From: Pseudomonadota bacterium
GTDB taxonomy: Bacteria; Pseudomonadota; Gammaproteobacteria; Steroidobacterales; JBCBZW01
DNA length: 64,000 bases
Reading direction: 5' to 3'
Assembly (NCBI GenBank): GCA_039193195.1
Contig: JBCCWS010000009.1
Span: 62,001-126,000 of the forward strand
Shown: positions 26,508 to 35,679 of the stretch, one piece after another
Layout: each line of letters starts with the position of its first letter
Numbering within the stretch: the stretch's first letter is position 1
Translations under genes and position numbers: made by a program
Notes under the pieces: generated by a model
What the model was told of the DNA's origin: nothing
What the model saw: the letters and a program-made list of their open reading frames with translations, nothing else
Database searches by the model: none

Positions 26508-27131
26508 TTAGGTAGAAATGACTCGCCGGCGGCGCAGCAAGCCGATACCAAAGAACCCCAGGGCGAGGAGGGCAACGGTGCCCGGCTCCGCGATTCCAGT
26601 CGGCCCAATCACCTCTAGGAAGTCAGCGCCGAAGTTCAGGGACGCCGAAGTAAGGCTGGCCCCTCCCGTCGGTAACAATACGCTGAAGAACAAGCCGCTG
26701 TGCGGAATGTCGTACTGCGTCGACGAGCCGCTTCGGTAAATCACTGAATTGCCAAAGGTGCTGACGCCACCGGATTGCTCGGAAACAACAGCGCCGAACT
26801 CATCGATCAGCCCCACCCTGAGGATGCTCCCGCCAGAGATCGGCAGCGCGTAAGTGAGATTCAGGCCGAAATTAAAGCTGGCGCCCCTGACCTGTTTGCC
26901 ATCGGCGTAGAGCACACGGATGTCTAGGCTGGCCCCATCAGCGCTGGTGGGCAAGCCGGCCGCCGTCATGGCACTGGTGATGTCTTCGTTGAAAGAGCTA
27001 ATTACACCGGGACCTCCCGGGTCGATGGTGATCTCCACGGCTCGCGCATCCATCGTTGTCATGAGTAGTGCCAGCGGAGCGAGTGCCGCGGCGAGCATGC
27101 GTTTTCTGGTTGTACACCTCAGAGCGTTCAT
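26508..27131 (-). CDS. PEP-CTERM sorting-domain protein
   Basis: This 207-residue exported protein has a signal peptide (LAAALAPLALLMTTMDARA), a beta-rich body of about 150 residues, and a classic PEP-CTERM tail. The tail reads AEPGTVALLALGFFGIGLLR followed by RRR; the exact P of PEP is kept as EPG. Such tails are recognised by an exosortase (EpsH/XrtA type) and cleaved during export to the cell surface, usually in strains that make extracellular polysaccharide. The body contains STSADGASLDIRVLYADG and GNSVIYRSGSSTQYDIPHSG and has no recognised enzymatic motif. AAGGG precedes the ATG. The exosortase itself is not in the window. Confidence 0.8.
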   Translation of the reverse strand: MNALRCTTRKRMLAAALAPLALLMTTMDARAVEITIDPGGPGVISSFNEDITSAMTAAGLPTSADGASLDIRVLYADGKQVRGASFNFGLNLTYALPISGGSILRVGLIDEFGAVVSEQSGGVSTFGNSVIYRSGSSTQYDIPHSGLFFSVLLPTGGASLTSASLNFGADFLEVIGPTGIAEPGTVALLALGFFGIGLLRRRRVIST

Positions 27132-27694
27132 TGCCCTTATTTCTCCCTTTCTTGTTGCTTACGCACAGTGCTTTTTTTGAATTTCCTAAGCGCGCTAATC
27201 GATTCCCGCCCGAGCATTGTGAGTCGCCGGAGCCGGGATCGAGAGCATCCAACGGCTGACAGACACACCGCCAGCCAAAGGTTAGTGGCGTATAAGGGGC
27301 GGAGCTTGTGTCACCGGTTGCGCCCCTACCGGTTTGGGGTAGCGAGCGGGTGAGGAATCCTGGCAAAACTCAGCAGGTACGCGGCGAGTACGACATTGCC
27401 CTCTTGGCGCCAGAATGCGGCGACAGGCGCTGCCCATCGCTGTCATCCTGCTCTGCAGGGCCGCCGCGCCAGCAGCCTTCGCCCTGACCACTTCTGCCCA
27501 CCCCACGTTATCGAGCCCTCAACCCGGACTTCCGTGTCGCGTATCGACAAGGCGGCAATGCGCACACCCATTGTCGCCACCCTGAACTATCTACTTCATT
27601 AGGCACGCTGTGCGCCGCGAGAGCGCCGTTCATGGCGGTGAACAGGCAGCACGGATCGGTTGATCTGCCGGCCCGGTGTCGTCAGTATGCGCGC
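27132..27694. other. Intergenic region between divergent genes
   Basis: It should hold the promoters of the leftward PEP-CTERM gene and the rightward lipoprotein pair. A T-rich run at 27172-27180 is the only marked feature. I see no gene. Confidence 0.5.
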
Positions 27695-28261
27695 ATGCTG
27701 TACAGAGCCACCCTGATCGCTCTCGCGCTGCCCGCTCTCGGGGGGTGCGCCACGGTCGTGCGAGGCACCACCGACACGCTCACGATTGCATCTTTCCCTG
27801 AAGGAGCGACGGTGACGTCGGATATCCCCGTGCCCACATCCGACTCATCAGTCAACGTACCTGGTGGCGTTTACGGCTGCGACGCCACGCCGTGTTCGAT
27901 CGAGGTGCCCCGGCGCGCGAGCGGACGCATCACCGTGTCCCTCGATGGGTACCGACCCATCAGCTATCGGATCGTATCGTCAGCGACCACGAGCAACGAC
28001 GTGCTCGTCCCTGGCACGCTCATCGCCGGCCTGCCGCCTGGGAGTCACGTGGTCGTCGGCACGCCGCAGAGCGGTCAGGTCGGCCTGCGCGGCGCAAGTA
28101 GTCTGACAGGGATGGCTACCTACGGTGCAGGGAGCGTGATCGACGCGATGAGCGGCGCCAATCTCAATGTGGCGCCGCAGGTGGTGACCGTGTTTCTCGC
28201 TTTGATCGCAGGCGCCACTGGAGGCGATTCGACCGATGAGACCTCGCCAACCTCCCCCTGA
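27695..28261 (+). CDS. Lipoprotein with PEGA-like domain, first of a pair
   Basis: The predicted lipoprotein has about 188 residues; the signal peptide LIALALPALGGC ends in the lipobox. The mature start ATVVRGTTDTLTIASFPEGA is shared almost exactly with the next gene (TTVNRGTTDYFFVDTIPQGA). The body has the PEGA-like pattern PEGATVTSD, then CSIEVPRRASGRITVSLDGY; PEGA domains are small surface beta domains. The C-terminal part is Gly/Ala/Val-rich with a possible membrane-interacting stretch (VVTVFLALIAGATGG). The ATG at 27695 has a poor ribosome-binding site, so the start is uncertain. The downstream gene starts inside its last 26 bases, so they are cotranslated. Confidence 0.65.
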   Translation: MLYRATLIALALPALGGCATVVRGTTDTLTIASFPEGATVTSDIPVPTSDSSVNVPGGVYGCDATPCSIEVPRRASGRITVSLDGYRPISYRIVSSATTSNDVLVPGTLIAGLPPGSHVVVGTPQSGQVGLRGASSLTGMATYGAGSVIDAMSGANLNVAPQVVTVFLALIAGATGGDSTDETSPTSP

Positions 28262-29063
28262 GATAGACCCACCGAAGCCTTCGGGACGGCGTGCGACTCG
28301 GGTCTGCGTGCTCGCGGCGCTCGTGATACCCCTCGCGGGTTGCACGACGGTGAACCGCGGCACGACGGACTACTTCTTCGTCGACACGATCCCCCAAGGA
28401 GCGCGGGTCACGATCACCAAGATGACCGAGGGGAAGCCCGCAGACTGCCCGAGCACCCCGTGCGCCATCGCCAGGTCACGCGCCGACGAGTTCATCGCCA
28501 CCATTACCCATGAGGGCTATAAGCCTGTAGAGCTACTCATTCTGCACAGCACCCGACGCGCCTCCTTAAGCGGCACCGTGGTGGGTAACACCGTGGTAGG
28601 CGGCGGCCTGACCGTCGCCGGCTTCGCCGCAACTGGGGCCATGATCGGCGAAGTCGTGACCTTGGGCTTTGGCGGATCCGGCGCTGCGGGGACGCTCGCC
28701 GCAGCTTCCTTACCCATTGCTGGTGGCGTCGCGGCCAGCATGATGCTCGTCGACGTTGCCTCGGGCGCGGGGCAAAACCTGTTCCCAAACCCCGTCGTTT
28801 TAGCGCTGGCGCCCGAGGGCGAGGGCGCGTCCGAGCTGAGCGATCCGCGCGTGCCCCTGTTCGAGGAGCAGCTGGTACTGGAGGAGCGGACCGCTCGCGC
28901 GTGCGGTCGCACGGAAGCACGCTACCGATCGCAAGCGTGTGTGGGGGCGCGGCGCGAACTGAAGGCGAAGAAGCGCGAGATTCGCAAGGCGACGGGGGTG
29001 CTGTTTACGGTGGAGGAGTCGTCTTCTGCGCAAGAGGGTCCGAAGACAGGTCCAGCGGAGTAG
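28236..29063 (+). CDS. Lipoprotein with PEGA-like domain, second of a pair
   Basis: This 275-residue lipoprotein has the signal segment VCVLAALVIPLAGC after a basic, proline-rich lead, then the TTVNRGTTDYFFVDTIPQGA motif of its upstream paralogue. SRADEFIATITHEGYKPVEL follows, matching PEGA-like repeats. A Gly/Ala-rich hydrophobic region (VVGGGLTVAGFAATGAMIG and AGGVAASMMLVDVA) suggests membrane association. The C terminus is charged, with a Cys pair (ARACGRTEARYRSQAC) and a basic helix. The start overlaps the upstream gene. Together the two probably form an envelope complex; no function is known to me. Confidence 0.6.
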   Translation: MRPRQPPPEIDPPKPSGRRATRVCVLAALVIPLAGCTTVNRGTTDYFFVDTIPQGARVTITKMTEGKPADCPSTPCAIARSRADEFIATITHEGYKPVELLILHSTRRASLSGTVVGNTVVGGGLTVAGFAATGAMIGEVVTLGFGGSGAAGTLAAASLPIAGGVAASMMLVDVASGAGQNLFPNPVVLALAPEGEGASELSDPRVPLFEEQLVLEERTARACGRTEARYRSQACVGARRELKAKKREIRKATGVLFTVEESSSAQEGPKTGPAE

Positions 29064-29405
29064 CTGCGGTTACGAGGAGAGCGCTTGTCCTGTAACTTGA
29101 GTAGTTGAAACACTCGACTGGTAGTTGCATCCGGCGCAAAGGCCGTCAGACGCGAAGGCCACGGGATCGTCGCCCTGCCGGCTTACCTTTGTCTCCAGGC
29201 AGTGGAACAAGGTCACTTGGCGCGAGTACTGCCAGATTGGATCGCCGGGGACGCGTACCGGAGCCTACTGATGCCGCCTCGCCGGGGCGTCATGCCCGCG
29301 GTTGATGCGCTCGCGCGATACCGGCAGCACGCGCTGCCCGCGCAAGTGAGCCCCTAGCGCATCGTCGTTCGATGCTGTTTCAAGCAACACATGAAGGAAG
29401 TACGC
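29064..29405. other. Intergenic region, no gene seen
   Basis: No convincing reading frame, RNA or repeat. The right end contains AAGGAAG at 29394-29400, the ribosome-binding site for the aldolase start at 29406. Confidence 0.5.
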
Positions 29406-30518
29406 ATGTACACCGGAGCCTTGCTCGGCCACCCCCTGGCGCAGCAATGCACGCGCTTCGTCACTCGACACAAGCCACTGACCCACCGGCAGTGGTTGCG
29501 ACGTATCGAACAGGTGCCGGAAGTTGACCTGGAGGTGGACTGCTACGGCGACGGACCCGCCATGCAATTGCTCGAGCGAACAATGGCCGATCTGCTTGGG
29601 AAGGAGCAGGCACTGTTCGTACACAAGGGCAGCGTGGGCCAGTACGCGGCCCTACTCGAATACGCTCGCCGCTCGCGCAGACAGCACATCGCGATTCACC
29701 CTCAGTCTCATTTCGCCGTTGACGAAGCCGACGCCTACCAAGCGCTGCTTAGGCTGCAAGCGGTGGCCTTCGGCAGCGAGAACGAGGCGATACGGGACGA
29801 GGACATCACCCGACTCGCGCCACACGCTGACCAGCTGAGCACGGTCTGCATCGAGCTTCCGGTAAGAAGGGCAGGCTTCCGGCTGCCCGACTGGCAGACC
29901 TTGCTCGCGCTCCAGGCCTTCGCACAGGAGGCTCAGGTGCCGCTCCACATCGACGGCGCCAGGCTACTGGAGTCCGCTCACTACTGGCACAAGCCCTACG
30001 ACCAGGTAGCCGATCTCGGCGACAGCGTCTACGTCTCCTTGTACAAGATGCTGGGCGCAGCGGCAGGCGGCGTGATCGCCGCAGACGCGGAGTTCATCAG
30101 CAGCTTGCGCGTATGGCGCAGCAGGTTGGCGGGGGATCTGTACACCGCGTTCCCCTACGTCTTGAGCGCCTTGTGGGGACTAAAGAACTACCTGCCGAGG
30201 GTTGGCGAGTTTCACGCCCGAGCGCAGCGCCTGTCCGAGTGCTTCGCTCAACGGTTCGGCGATGCTGCCATCGCCCATCCGGTGCAGAGTAGCGGCTTCC
30301 AACTGACACTCCCTATCGCGCCGCAGGCCCTCCATACGCTGACGCTGCAAGTAGCACAAGCGCAGAAGACCTGGCTGTTCGACCGCGTGTACGCCAACGG
30401 CCAAGGACGCTCCATGGTGGAGATCCAGGTCGGCGATGCCTTGGACGACTGGCAGGATGACGAGCTGGTGGACTTCCTGTTCGACGTGATCGATGCACGC
30501 TCACAGTCGCCGCCTTAG
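29406..30518 (+). CDS. Threonine aldolase / beta-eliminating lyase family enzyme
   Basis: This PLP enzyme of about 370 residues most resembles low-specificity L-threonine aldolases, which split threonine into glycine and acetaldehyde. The N-terminal CYGDGPAMQLLERTMADLLG and EQALFVHKGSVGQ match the family start. The PLP Asp is in HIDGARLLESA, and the Schiff-base Lys is K214 in SLYKMLGAAAGGVI. The C-terminal domain is complete. The ATG at 29406 has AAGGAAG six bases upstream; an ATG at 29391 is in frame but poorly served. Related lyases act on other beta-hydroxy amino acids, so the exact substrate is open. Confidence 0.85.
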   Translation: MYTGALLGHPLAQQCTRFVTRHKPLTHRQWLRRIEQVPEVDLEVDCYGDGPAMQLLERTMADLLGKEQALFVHKGSVGQYAALLEYARRSRRQHIAIHPQSHFAVDEADAYQALLRLQAVAFGSENEAIRDEDITRLAPHADQLSTVCIELPVRRAGFRLPDWQTLLALQAFAQEAQVPLHIDGARLLESAHYWHKPYDQVADLGDSVYVSLYKMLGAAAGGVIAADAEFISSLRVWRSRLAGDLYTAFPYVLSALWGLKNYLPRVGEFHARAQRLSECFAQRFGDAAIAHPVQSSGFQLTLPIAPQALHTLTLQVAQAQKTWLFDRVYANGQGRSMVEIQVGDALDDWQDDELVDFLFDVIDARSQSPP

Positions 30519-30605
30519 CGCGTGCAGTTCGCAACACTCGGGGCGAACACTGGAAGGCTATACTGCGATGATCATGGAACAGTCACTACACGGGGACACA
30601 CGCTT

Positions 30606-31094
30606 ATGGGCCTTCTCGATTTCGTAAGGGATGTGGGCCGCCAGGTCTTCAATTCCGATGCCGAAGCCGCCGAGAAGATCCGCCAGGACCTGGATATCCA
30701 GCTCTCGGGGATCAAGCATCTCGATGTGAAATTTGACGACGGCGTCGCCACCCTCTGCGGCGACTGCGCAAACCAGAGCACCCGGGATACTGCAGTGTTG
30801 ATCGTTGGCAACATCAAGGGTGTCGAGAGGGTGGTCGCCGACGAACTGCGCGTGACAGCCCCTGCTGAGCAGCCGGCGCCCACGGCCGAGTCGGCCACTG
30901 CCGTACCCATAGAGCCCGAAGAGAAGTCGGAGATTTACGAGATCGTCAGCGGCGACACGCTAGGCGGCATTGCAAAGCGCTACTACGGCAACGCCGGCGC
31001 CTACATGCGCATCTTCGAAGCCAACCGAGGCATCATCGAGGACCCCGATCGGATCTATCCCGGTCAAAAGATCCGCATTCCGCTCGACAGCTAG
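30606..31094 (+). CDS. kbp: Kbp/YgaU-like BON-LysM potassium-binding protein
   Basis: This 162-residue homologue of E. coli Kbp (YgaU) has a cytoplasmic BON domain (about 25-85: LDVKFDDGVATLCGDCANQS, VGNIKGVERVVADEL) and a C-terminal LysM domain (about 107-160: YEIVSGDTLGGIAKRYYGNA, IFEANRGII, DPDRIYPGQKIRIP). The N terminus MGLLDFVRDVG matches Kbp, and there is no signal peptide. E. coli Kbp binds potassium and supports growth in high potassium. A Pro/Ala/Glu-rich linker between the domains is somewhat longer than in E. coli. It stands alone, 87 bp after the aldolase gene. Confidence 0.88.
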   Translation: MGLLDFVRDVGRQVFNSDAEAAEKIRQDLDIQLSGIKHLDVKFDDGVATLCGDCANQSTRDTAVLIVGNIKGVERVVADELRVTAPAEQPAPTAESATAVPIEPEEKSEIYEIVSGDTLGGIAKRYYGNAGAYMRIFEANRGIIEDPDRIYPGQKIRIPLDS

Positions 31095-31323
31095 ACCGCA
31101 CCCGGAAGCCAACGCCAGCGCGCTGCCGGCACCCTGCCTGGCTACTCGATAGCCGGACCTGACCCAAACGGTGAAGGTTCTGTGCGCCGGGTTACGTACG
31201 AAATAGGCAGGAGCTCACGAGGCTCGCTCATCGTCCCGATGAGCGATGACTGCGCCCACCCCATCAGCGCCCCGTGTGCCCCAAACGGCCTTAGATCGAC
31301 CCACTCACAGGCAGGTGATCCAC

Positions 31324-32475
31324 ATGCAGGTACACACAACCGTTTTCGGGCGACTCGTCGCCACCGTGCTCTTCGTCGCCGCCTCAGTGCTCCCCCCTGG
31401 ACTAGCTGAAGCACCGCTTGGCACGGTGGCCTTCTTCGACGGCATTGACGACTGCGACCAAGGCGCGGGCTGGTCGTACTCGGCCGATTTCGCCGGCGTC
31501 GCACCGCTGGTCGTCAACAACCCCAACCGCTCCGACGAGACGGCAGGACAGCCGCTCGAGAGTCGAGAGCTAGCGGATCATCAGCACGACTTCGAGCTCA
31601 CCATGCGCGTGAAGCCAAAGGTGATCGCGGCGGCCGGCGGGTCGGGCACGGATTTAGGCAAGGCGAAGAAGTACCACAGCCACGGCAGTACGGACGCAAG
31701 CAACAGTGACCTTCCCCTCATCCAGATGCCCGTGTGTATGCAGGGCGCCACCGACGCGGTCGATTCCATGCCGCGCGGGTCGGCCGTGCTGCTGTCGCCA
31801 AAGGTACCCGGTGCACCTAACCGCTGCCCTAATGGTTGGCAGTCCTTCGATGCGGCGAATGGCCGCTTCGTCGTGCCGCTGCAGGAGGGCGGCACTCCGC
31901 TCGGCATGGGCGGCGGGCCGGCGGTAGAACAGTTCGGACTGCCGCTCACGCACCAGCACGGGCTCAGCACGGAAGTCGATATCGGCAAGCGCGCGGTCGC
32001 CGCATCGCACAGTTGCTGCAACACCAATCCGGGGAACACCAAAAACAGGACGATCGCAGGGCCCGCCGATGGCGCCGAAGGATCACTGCCCTACTTCACC
32101 TTGATGCTGTGCCTGAAGACCGAGACGCCCACCCAACCAGCCCCGATTGCGCAAGGGTTGGTTGCGTTCTTCCCGAACCGGGACAGCTGCCCCCAGGGCT
32201 GGAGCACGAACGACGACATGCGTGGTCGCTACCTTGTGGGGTCGGCGCTCGGCGATCAGGCCACCTTCGGCGGCGCGCCTCTCACCGATCTTGAGAATCG
32301 CGTGCACCTTCATGAGTTTTCCGGCGAGGTGGCCCTGCACAAAACGGAGGTGGTCGCTGCCCCCGGGGGCGATCACCACTGGGCCAAGAAAAAGAAGTAC
32401 GACTACAACGGCGAGTCGACCGAGCAGGGATCAGGCGCGCCGTACATTCAGATGCTCACTTGTACCAAGGACTGA
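31324..32475 (+). CDS. Exported protein with three tail-collar-like repeats
   Basis: This 383-residue protein has a signal peptide (LVATVLFVAASVLPPGLA). Three related units follow. They start LGTVAFFDGIDDCDQGAGWS, GSAVLLSPKVPGAPNRCPNG and GLVAFFPNRDSCPQGWS. Each then has a Gly-rich stretch such as MRGRYLVGSALGDQATFGG and a His motif (ADHQHDFE, LTHQHGLS, VHLHEFSG). The P-x-GW, Gly-rich and H-x-H order recalls phage tail-collar domains, here on an exported cellular protein. His clusters may bind metal. Several cysteines could form disulfides. No phage genes are nearby. The fold is inferred from pattern only. Confidence 0.6.
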   Translation: MQVHTTVFGRLVATVLFVAASVLPPGLAEAPLGTVAFFDGIDDCDQGAGWSYSADFAGVAPLVVNNPNRSDETAGQPLESRELADHQHDFELTMRVKPKVIAAAGGSGTDLGKAKKYHSHGSTDASNSDLPLIQMPVCMQGATDAVDSMPRGSAVLLSPKVPGAPNRCPNGWQSFDAANGRFVVPLQEGGTPLGMGGGPAVEQFGLPLTHQHGLSTEVDIGKRAVAASHSCCNTNPGNTKNRTIAGPADGAEGSLPYFTLMLCLKTETPTQPAPIAQGLVAFFPNRDSCPQGWSTNDDMRGRYLVGSALGDQATFGGAPLTDLENRVHLHEFSGEVALHKTEVVAAPGGDHHWAKKKKYDYNGESTEQGSGAPYIQMLTCTKD

Positions 32476-32503
32476 ACGGCGCGCCGATAGGTACCCGCTG
32501 GGC

Positions 32504-32830
32504 CTAGCCTTTAGGCAGGTAGGGGATTGTACCGGCCGCGTCGGCGTCGTCGATGATGTAGAACTGGCTCGCGGTCCCCGCCTGCCTGGAGGCGATAAAC
32601 GGCGCGTACTCGGGATCGCTGGCGAAGGCCTTTGCGGCATCGACGCTCGGAAACTGCAGCAAAGCAATCAGGCTGACATCGGGGGCATCGCCCTCGAGAG
32701 GAGTGATGCTGCCACTGCGGGACAGGTATTTGCCCGCGTGCTTGTGGACGATGTCGTGAACCTTCGCCGCGTACTCCGGCACCCAGGAGTCATCGTTAAT
32801 TTTTACGTTAGCAATTAGGTAAGCGGTCAT
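32504..32830 (-). CDS. DUF1330-family small protein
   Basis: The protein has 108 residues and no signal peptide. MTAYLIANVKINDDSWVPEY, AGKYLSRSG, SLIALLQFPSVDAAKAFASD and PEYAPFI fit the DUF1330 family, a ferredoxin-like dimeric fold whose members are mostly of unknown function. GGAGGAT six bases before the ATG fixes the start. It converges on the tail-collar-like gene with a 28-bp gap. Confidence 0.82.
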   Translation of the reverse strand: MTAYLIANVKINDDSWVPEYAAKVHDIVHKHAGKYLSRSGSITPLEGDAPDVSLIALLQFPSVDAAKAFASDPEYAPFIASRQAGTASQFYIIDDADAAGTIPYLPKG

Positions 32831-33254
32831 GGCGGATCCTCCGTTATCACGATGGAGGCCATCGTACCTTATCGCCCGGGAGTGCGCGCAACGACACGGC
32901 GTGGCGCTGGTACCATCGCCAAACGTCTATCGTCCCTGAGGGACTTCTCTTCGCTCTTCCGTGTTGGGAGCAGGCGGCCGATGGGCCTTGAGAGAGTCCG
33001 CGCTCGCGCTGTCGTCGCCACGGACCCACGCGCCGCGCTTGGCGCCTCGCGGCGGCAGCTTGCTGGCGAAGCAGACGGCCTGACATCAATAGGCGTCTCG
33101 ACGCCTGGCGGGAGTGGGGTTGTGCACCCTCCCAGACGTAGCCCTAAGCGCGACGGCTGACCGGCGCTTCGCCGCCGAGAAGCTCGGCCCTGGCGGCACG
33201 CGGGGCTACACTCAGGCATACTTGCCGCTACTCCTAATGCAAGACAAGGCGCCG
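32831..33254. other. Intergenic region, no gene seen
   Basis: This GC-rich stretch lies between divergent genes. The frames open through it lack protein character. It would carry the promoters of the DUF1330 and acyltransferase genes. Confidence 0.5.
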
Positions 33255-34148
33255 ATGTTCCAGCAGATCAAGGGCGTCATCGCGCTCGTCGCCCTAGCAG
33301 CGAACACCGTCTTCTGGTTCATTCCCATCATGCTCGGCGCGATCGTCCGCCTGCTGCTGCCCTTCGCCGCGGTGCGCCAGTTCACCTCCCGCCTGCTCAT
33401 GGCCTGCGGCGAGCATTGGATCTCCGTAAACAACTGGTTGCTCGAGACAACGCAGGGCACACGCTTCCACATTACGGGCGTAGATGCGCTCCGCCGCGAT
33501 GACTGGTACCTCGTCGTCTCGAATCACCAGAGCTGGACCGACATCGTCGTGTTGCAGCGCGTGTTCAACCGGCGCATCCCGTTTCTCAAGTTCTTCATCA
33601 AGCAGGTGTTGATCTGGGTGCCGTTCTTAGGGCTGGCCTGGTGGGCAATGGACATGCCCTTCATGCAGCGCTACTCGCGCAAGTTCCTCGAGAAGCATCC
33701 ACACCTGCGCGGCAAGGACCTGGAGGCCACGCGCAAGTCGTGCGAGCGCTTCGCCGAGGTGCCGACCACGGTCATCAACTTCGTCGAGGGCACTCGCTTC
33801 ACACCCGAGAAGCAGGCGAAGGCAAACGCGGCCTACACGCACCTGCTACCGCCGCGGGCCGGTGGCGTCGCGTTTGCCCTGTCGGTGATGGGTGAGCAGT
33901 TCCACATGTTGCTCGATGTCACGATCGTCTACCCGGGCGGCCGAAGGAAGTTATGGGATTTATTCACTGGCAAGATCAACGACGTCGTGGTCGACGTGCG
34001 CGAGGTGCCCGTCGAGCCCTGGATGCACAAGGGAGACTACGCTCAGGATCCGGAGTTTCGCGCCCGTTTCCAGGCGTGGTTGTCCGCCCTATGGGCCCAG
34101 AAGGACGATACGTTCACTGCCCTCGAACGGGATTGGGACCAGCGATAG
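33255..34148 (+). CDS. Lysophospholipid acyltransferase (PlsC/YihG-like)
   Basis: This inner-membrane acyltransferase of about 297 residues transfers an acyl chain to a lysophospholipid. An N-terminal hydrophobic region (ALVALAANTVFWFIPIMLGA) anchors it. The catalytic HX4D motif is NHQSWTD (H91, D96), followed by FFIKQVLIWVPFLGLAWWAM and the acceptor-site motif VINFVEGTRFT. Segment order and length match YihG, a PlsC relative of E. coli. The ATG at 33255 has AAGG nearby; an ATG at 33237 adds six residues and cannot be excluded. Confidence 0.88.
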   Translation: MFQQIKGVIALVALAANTVFWFIPIMLGAIVRLLLPFAAVRQFTSRLLMACGEHWISVNNWLLETTQGTRFHITGVDALRRDDWYLVVSNHQSWTDIVVLQRVFNRRIPFLKFFIKQVLIWVPFLGLAWWAMDMPFMQRYSRKFLEKHPHLRGKDLEATRKSCERFAEVPTTVINFVEGTRFTPEKQAKANAAYTHLLPPRAGGVAFALSVMGEQFHMLLDVTIVYPGGRRKLWDLFTGKINDVVVDVREVPVEPWMHKGDYAQDPEFRARFQAWLSALWAQKDDTFTALERDWDQR

Positions 34149-34245
34149 CGGGATGCTGGAAACGGGTCCGCGCGGCACGGGTCGAGGGAGCGTTCACGAT
34201 CCGCTACGCTAGGCGTCATCTAGGCTGAGCGCTACGAGCATTCCC

Positions 34246-35481
34246 GTGACCCAACTCCTTCGCCGCCCCCTGGTGATCATCTTGGCCGGCTGCCTGATCT
34301 CCACCGTAGGGTTTGGTGCGCGCTCTACCTTCGGGCTGTTCCTCGAGCCGATGACGGCCGCGAGAGGATGGGGGCGGGAGACCTTCGCCATGGCCCTGGC
34401 GTTACAGAACTTGTGTTGGGGCTTGGTGCTACCCTTCGCCAGTGCCCTGGCCGATCGCTACGGCCCGTCACGAGTGCTCACCGTGGGGGCAGTGGTGTAC
34501 GGCGCTGGCGTGTGGGGCATGGCGATGACAAGCTCTGCCTTGGGATTCAACTTGCTGGCCGGAGTGCTCACGGGGACGGGCATCGCACTCACGTCCTTCT
34601 CCATCGCCCTGGCGGCCATGGTGCAAGTGGTTCCAACGCATCGACAGACCCTGGTGCTCGGCCTGGGCACCGCGGCTGGCTCCGCGGGGCAGGTGCTGTT
34701 CTCGCCGTTGAGCCAGGCCTTGATCGGCGCCCATGGCTGGTCCTCCGCGCTCGTCATACTCGCCAGCCTCGTGCTCGTGGTGGTGCCTGCCGCCTGGCTC
34801 TTGCCGCCTGCCGACACACCAGAGGCGAGCGCTTCTCGCCAGGCCCTTACTCAGACCCTGGGACAGGCGGTACGAGAGGCCTTGAAGCACCGCGGCTACC
34901 TGCTGCTGACCGTGGGCTTTTTCGTCTGCGGCTTTCACGTGGCCTTCATCACCGTGCACTTCCCTGCCTACGTCAAAGACCTAGGACTCCCCGCGCAGGT
35001 CGGCGCCTATGCGATTGCCCTGATCGGCCTGTTTAATATCGCCGGGTCTATTCTCTCGGGGCTTGCCGGCCAGCGGTGGCCCATGCGCCACGGTCTCGCG
35101 GTCATCTACGCCCTGCGCGCCGTGGCCATCACGGCGCTGCTGCTGCTGCCGAAGACTAGCCTTAGCATGCTCGTGTTCGCCTCAGCCATGGGGTTGCTTT
35201 GGCTGTCCACCGTGCCCCTCACCTCGGGCATCGTGGCGCGCGTCTTCGGGCCACGCTACATGGCGACCCTGTTTGGTATCGTCTTCCTCAGCCATCAACT
35301 CGGCAGCTTCAGCGGCGTGTGGTTAGGGGGATACCTTTACGACAAGATCGGCGCCTACGATCTCGTCTGGTGGACGGGTGTGGGCTTGTCTCTCCTCGCG
35401 ACGCTCATCCACCTCCCTATCGATGAACGGCCGCTGCGCCGTGAACCCCTACTGGCGAGGGCCGAGGCGCCTCACGCGTAA
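34246..35481 (+). CDS. Major facilitator superfamily transporter
   Basis: This 411-residue inner-membrane carrier has twelve predicted helices. The inter-helix motif ALADRYGPSRVLTVGAV after helix 2 is the usual MFS G-x-x-x-D-R/K-x-G-R-R-like signature. The N-terminal LISTVGFGARSTFGLFLEPM and the later SHQLGSFSGVWLGGYLYDKI resemble the monocarboxylate/oxalate-formate branch. Substrate unknown. The start is GTG at 34246. It follows the acyltransferase by 97 bp, with no sign of coupling. Confidence 0.85.
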   Translation: MTQLLRRPLVIILAGCLISTVGFGARSTFGLFLEPMTAARGWGRETFAMALALQNLCWGLVLPFASALADRYGPSRVLTVGAVVYGAGVWGMAMTSSALGFNLLAGVLTGTGIALTSFSIALAAMVQVVPTHRQTLVLGLGTAAGSAGQVLFSPLSQALIGAHGWSSALVILASLVLVVVPAAWLLPPADTPEASASRQALTQTLGQAVREALKHRGYLLLTVGFFVCGFHVAFITVHFPAYVKDLGLPAQVGAYAIALIGLFNIAGSILSGLAGQRWPMRHGLAVIYALRAVAITALLLLPKTSLSMLVFASAMGLLWLSTVPLTSGIVARVFGPRYMATLFGIVFLSHQLGSFSGVWLGGYLYDKIGAYDLVWWTGVGLSLLATLIHLPIDERPLRREPLLARAEAPHA

Positions 35482-35679
35482 CGGACTTGCAAGCCCGTAC
35501 AAGCCCGAGCGTGTGCCTCGCCGACCTGCCGAAATCCTCGCACCGTGCCCGGGGGTCGGCTCAAGATCGGCCTCCACTTCAAACCACTCCGGCCCCCTCG
35601 CCATCAAACCCTACTTCGGCGCTACGGCGACACCGTCGCCGATGCGTGCTGTGCCCAATGAGCACTAGAGGGATTTCGT

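Noticed and set aside
31324-32475. Prophage indicated by the tail-collar-like protein
   Set aside because: No other phage structural, lysis or integration gene is nearby, and the protein has a cellular export signal.
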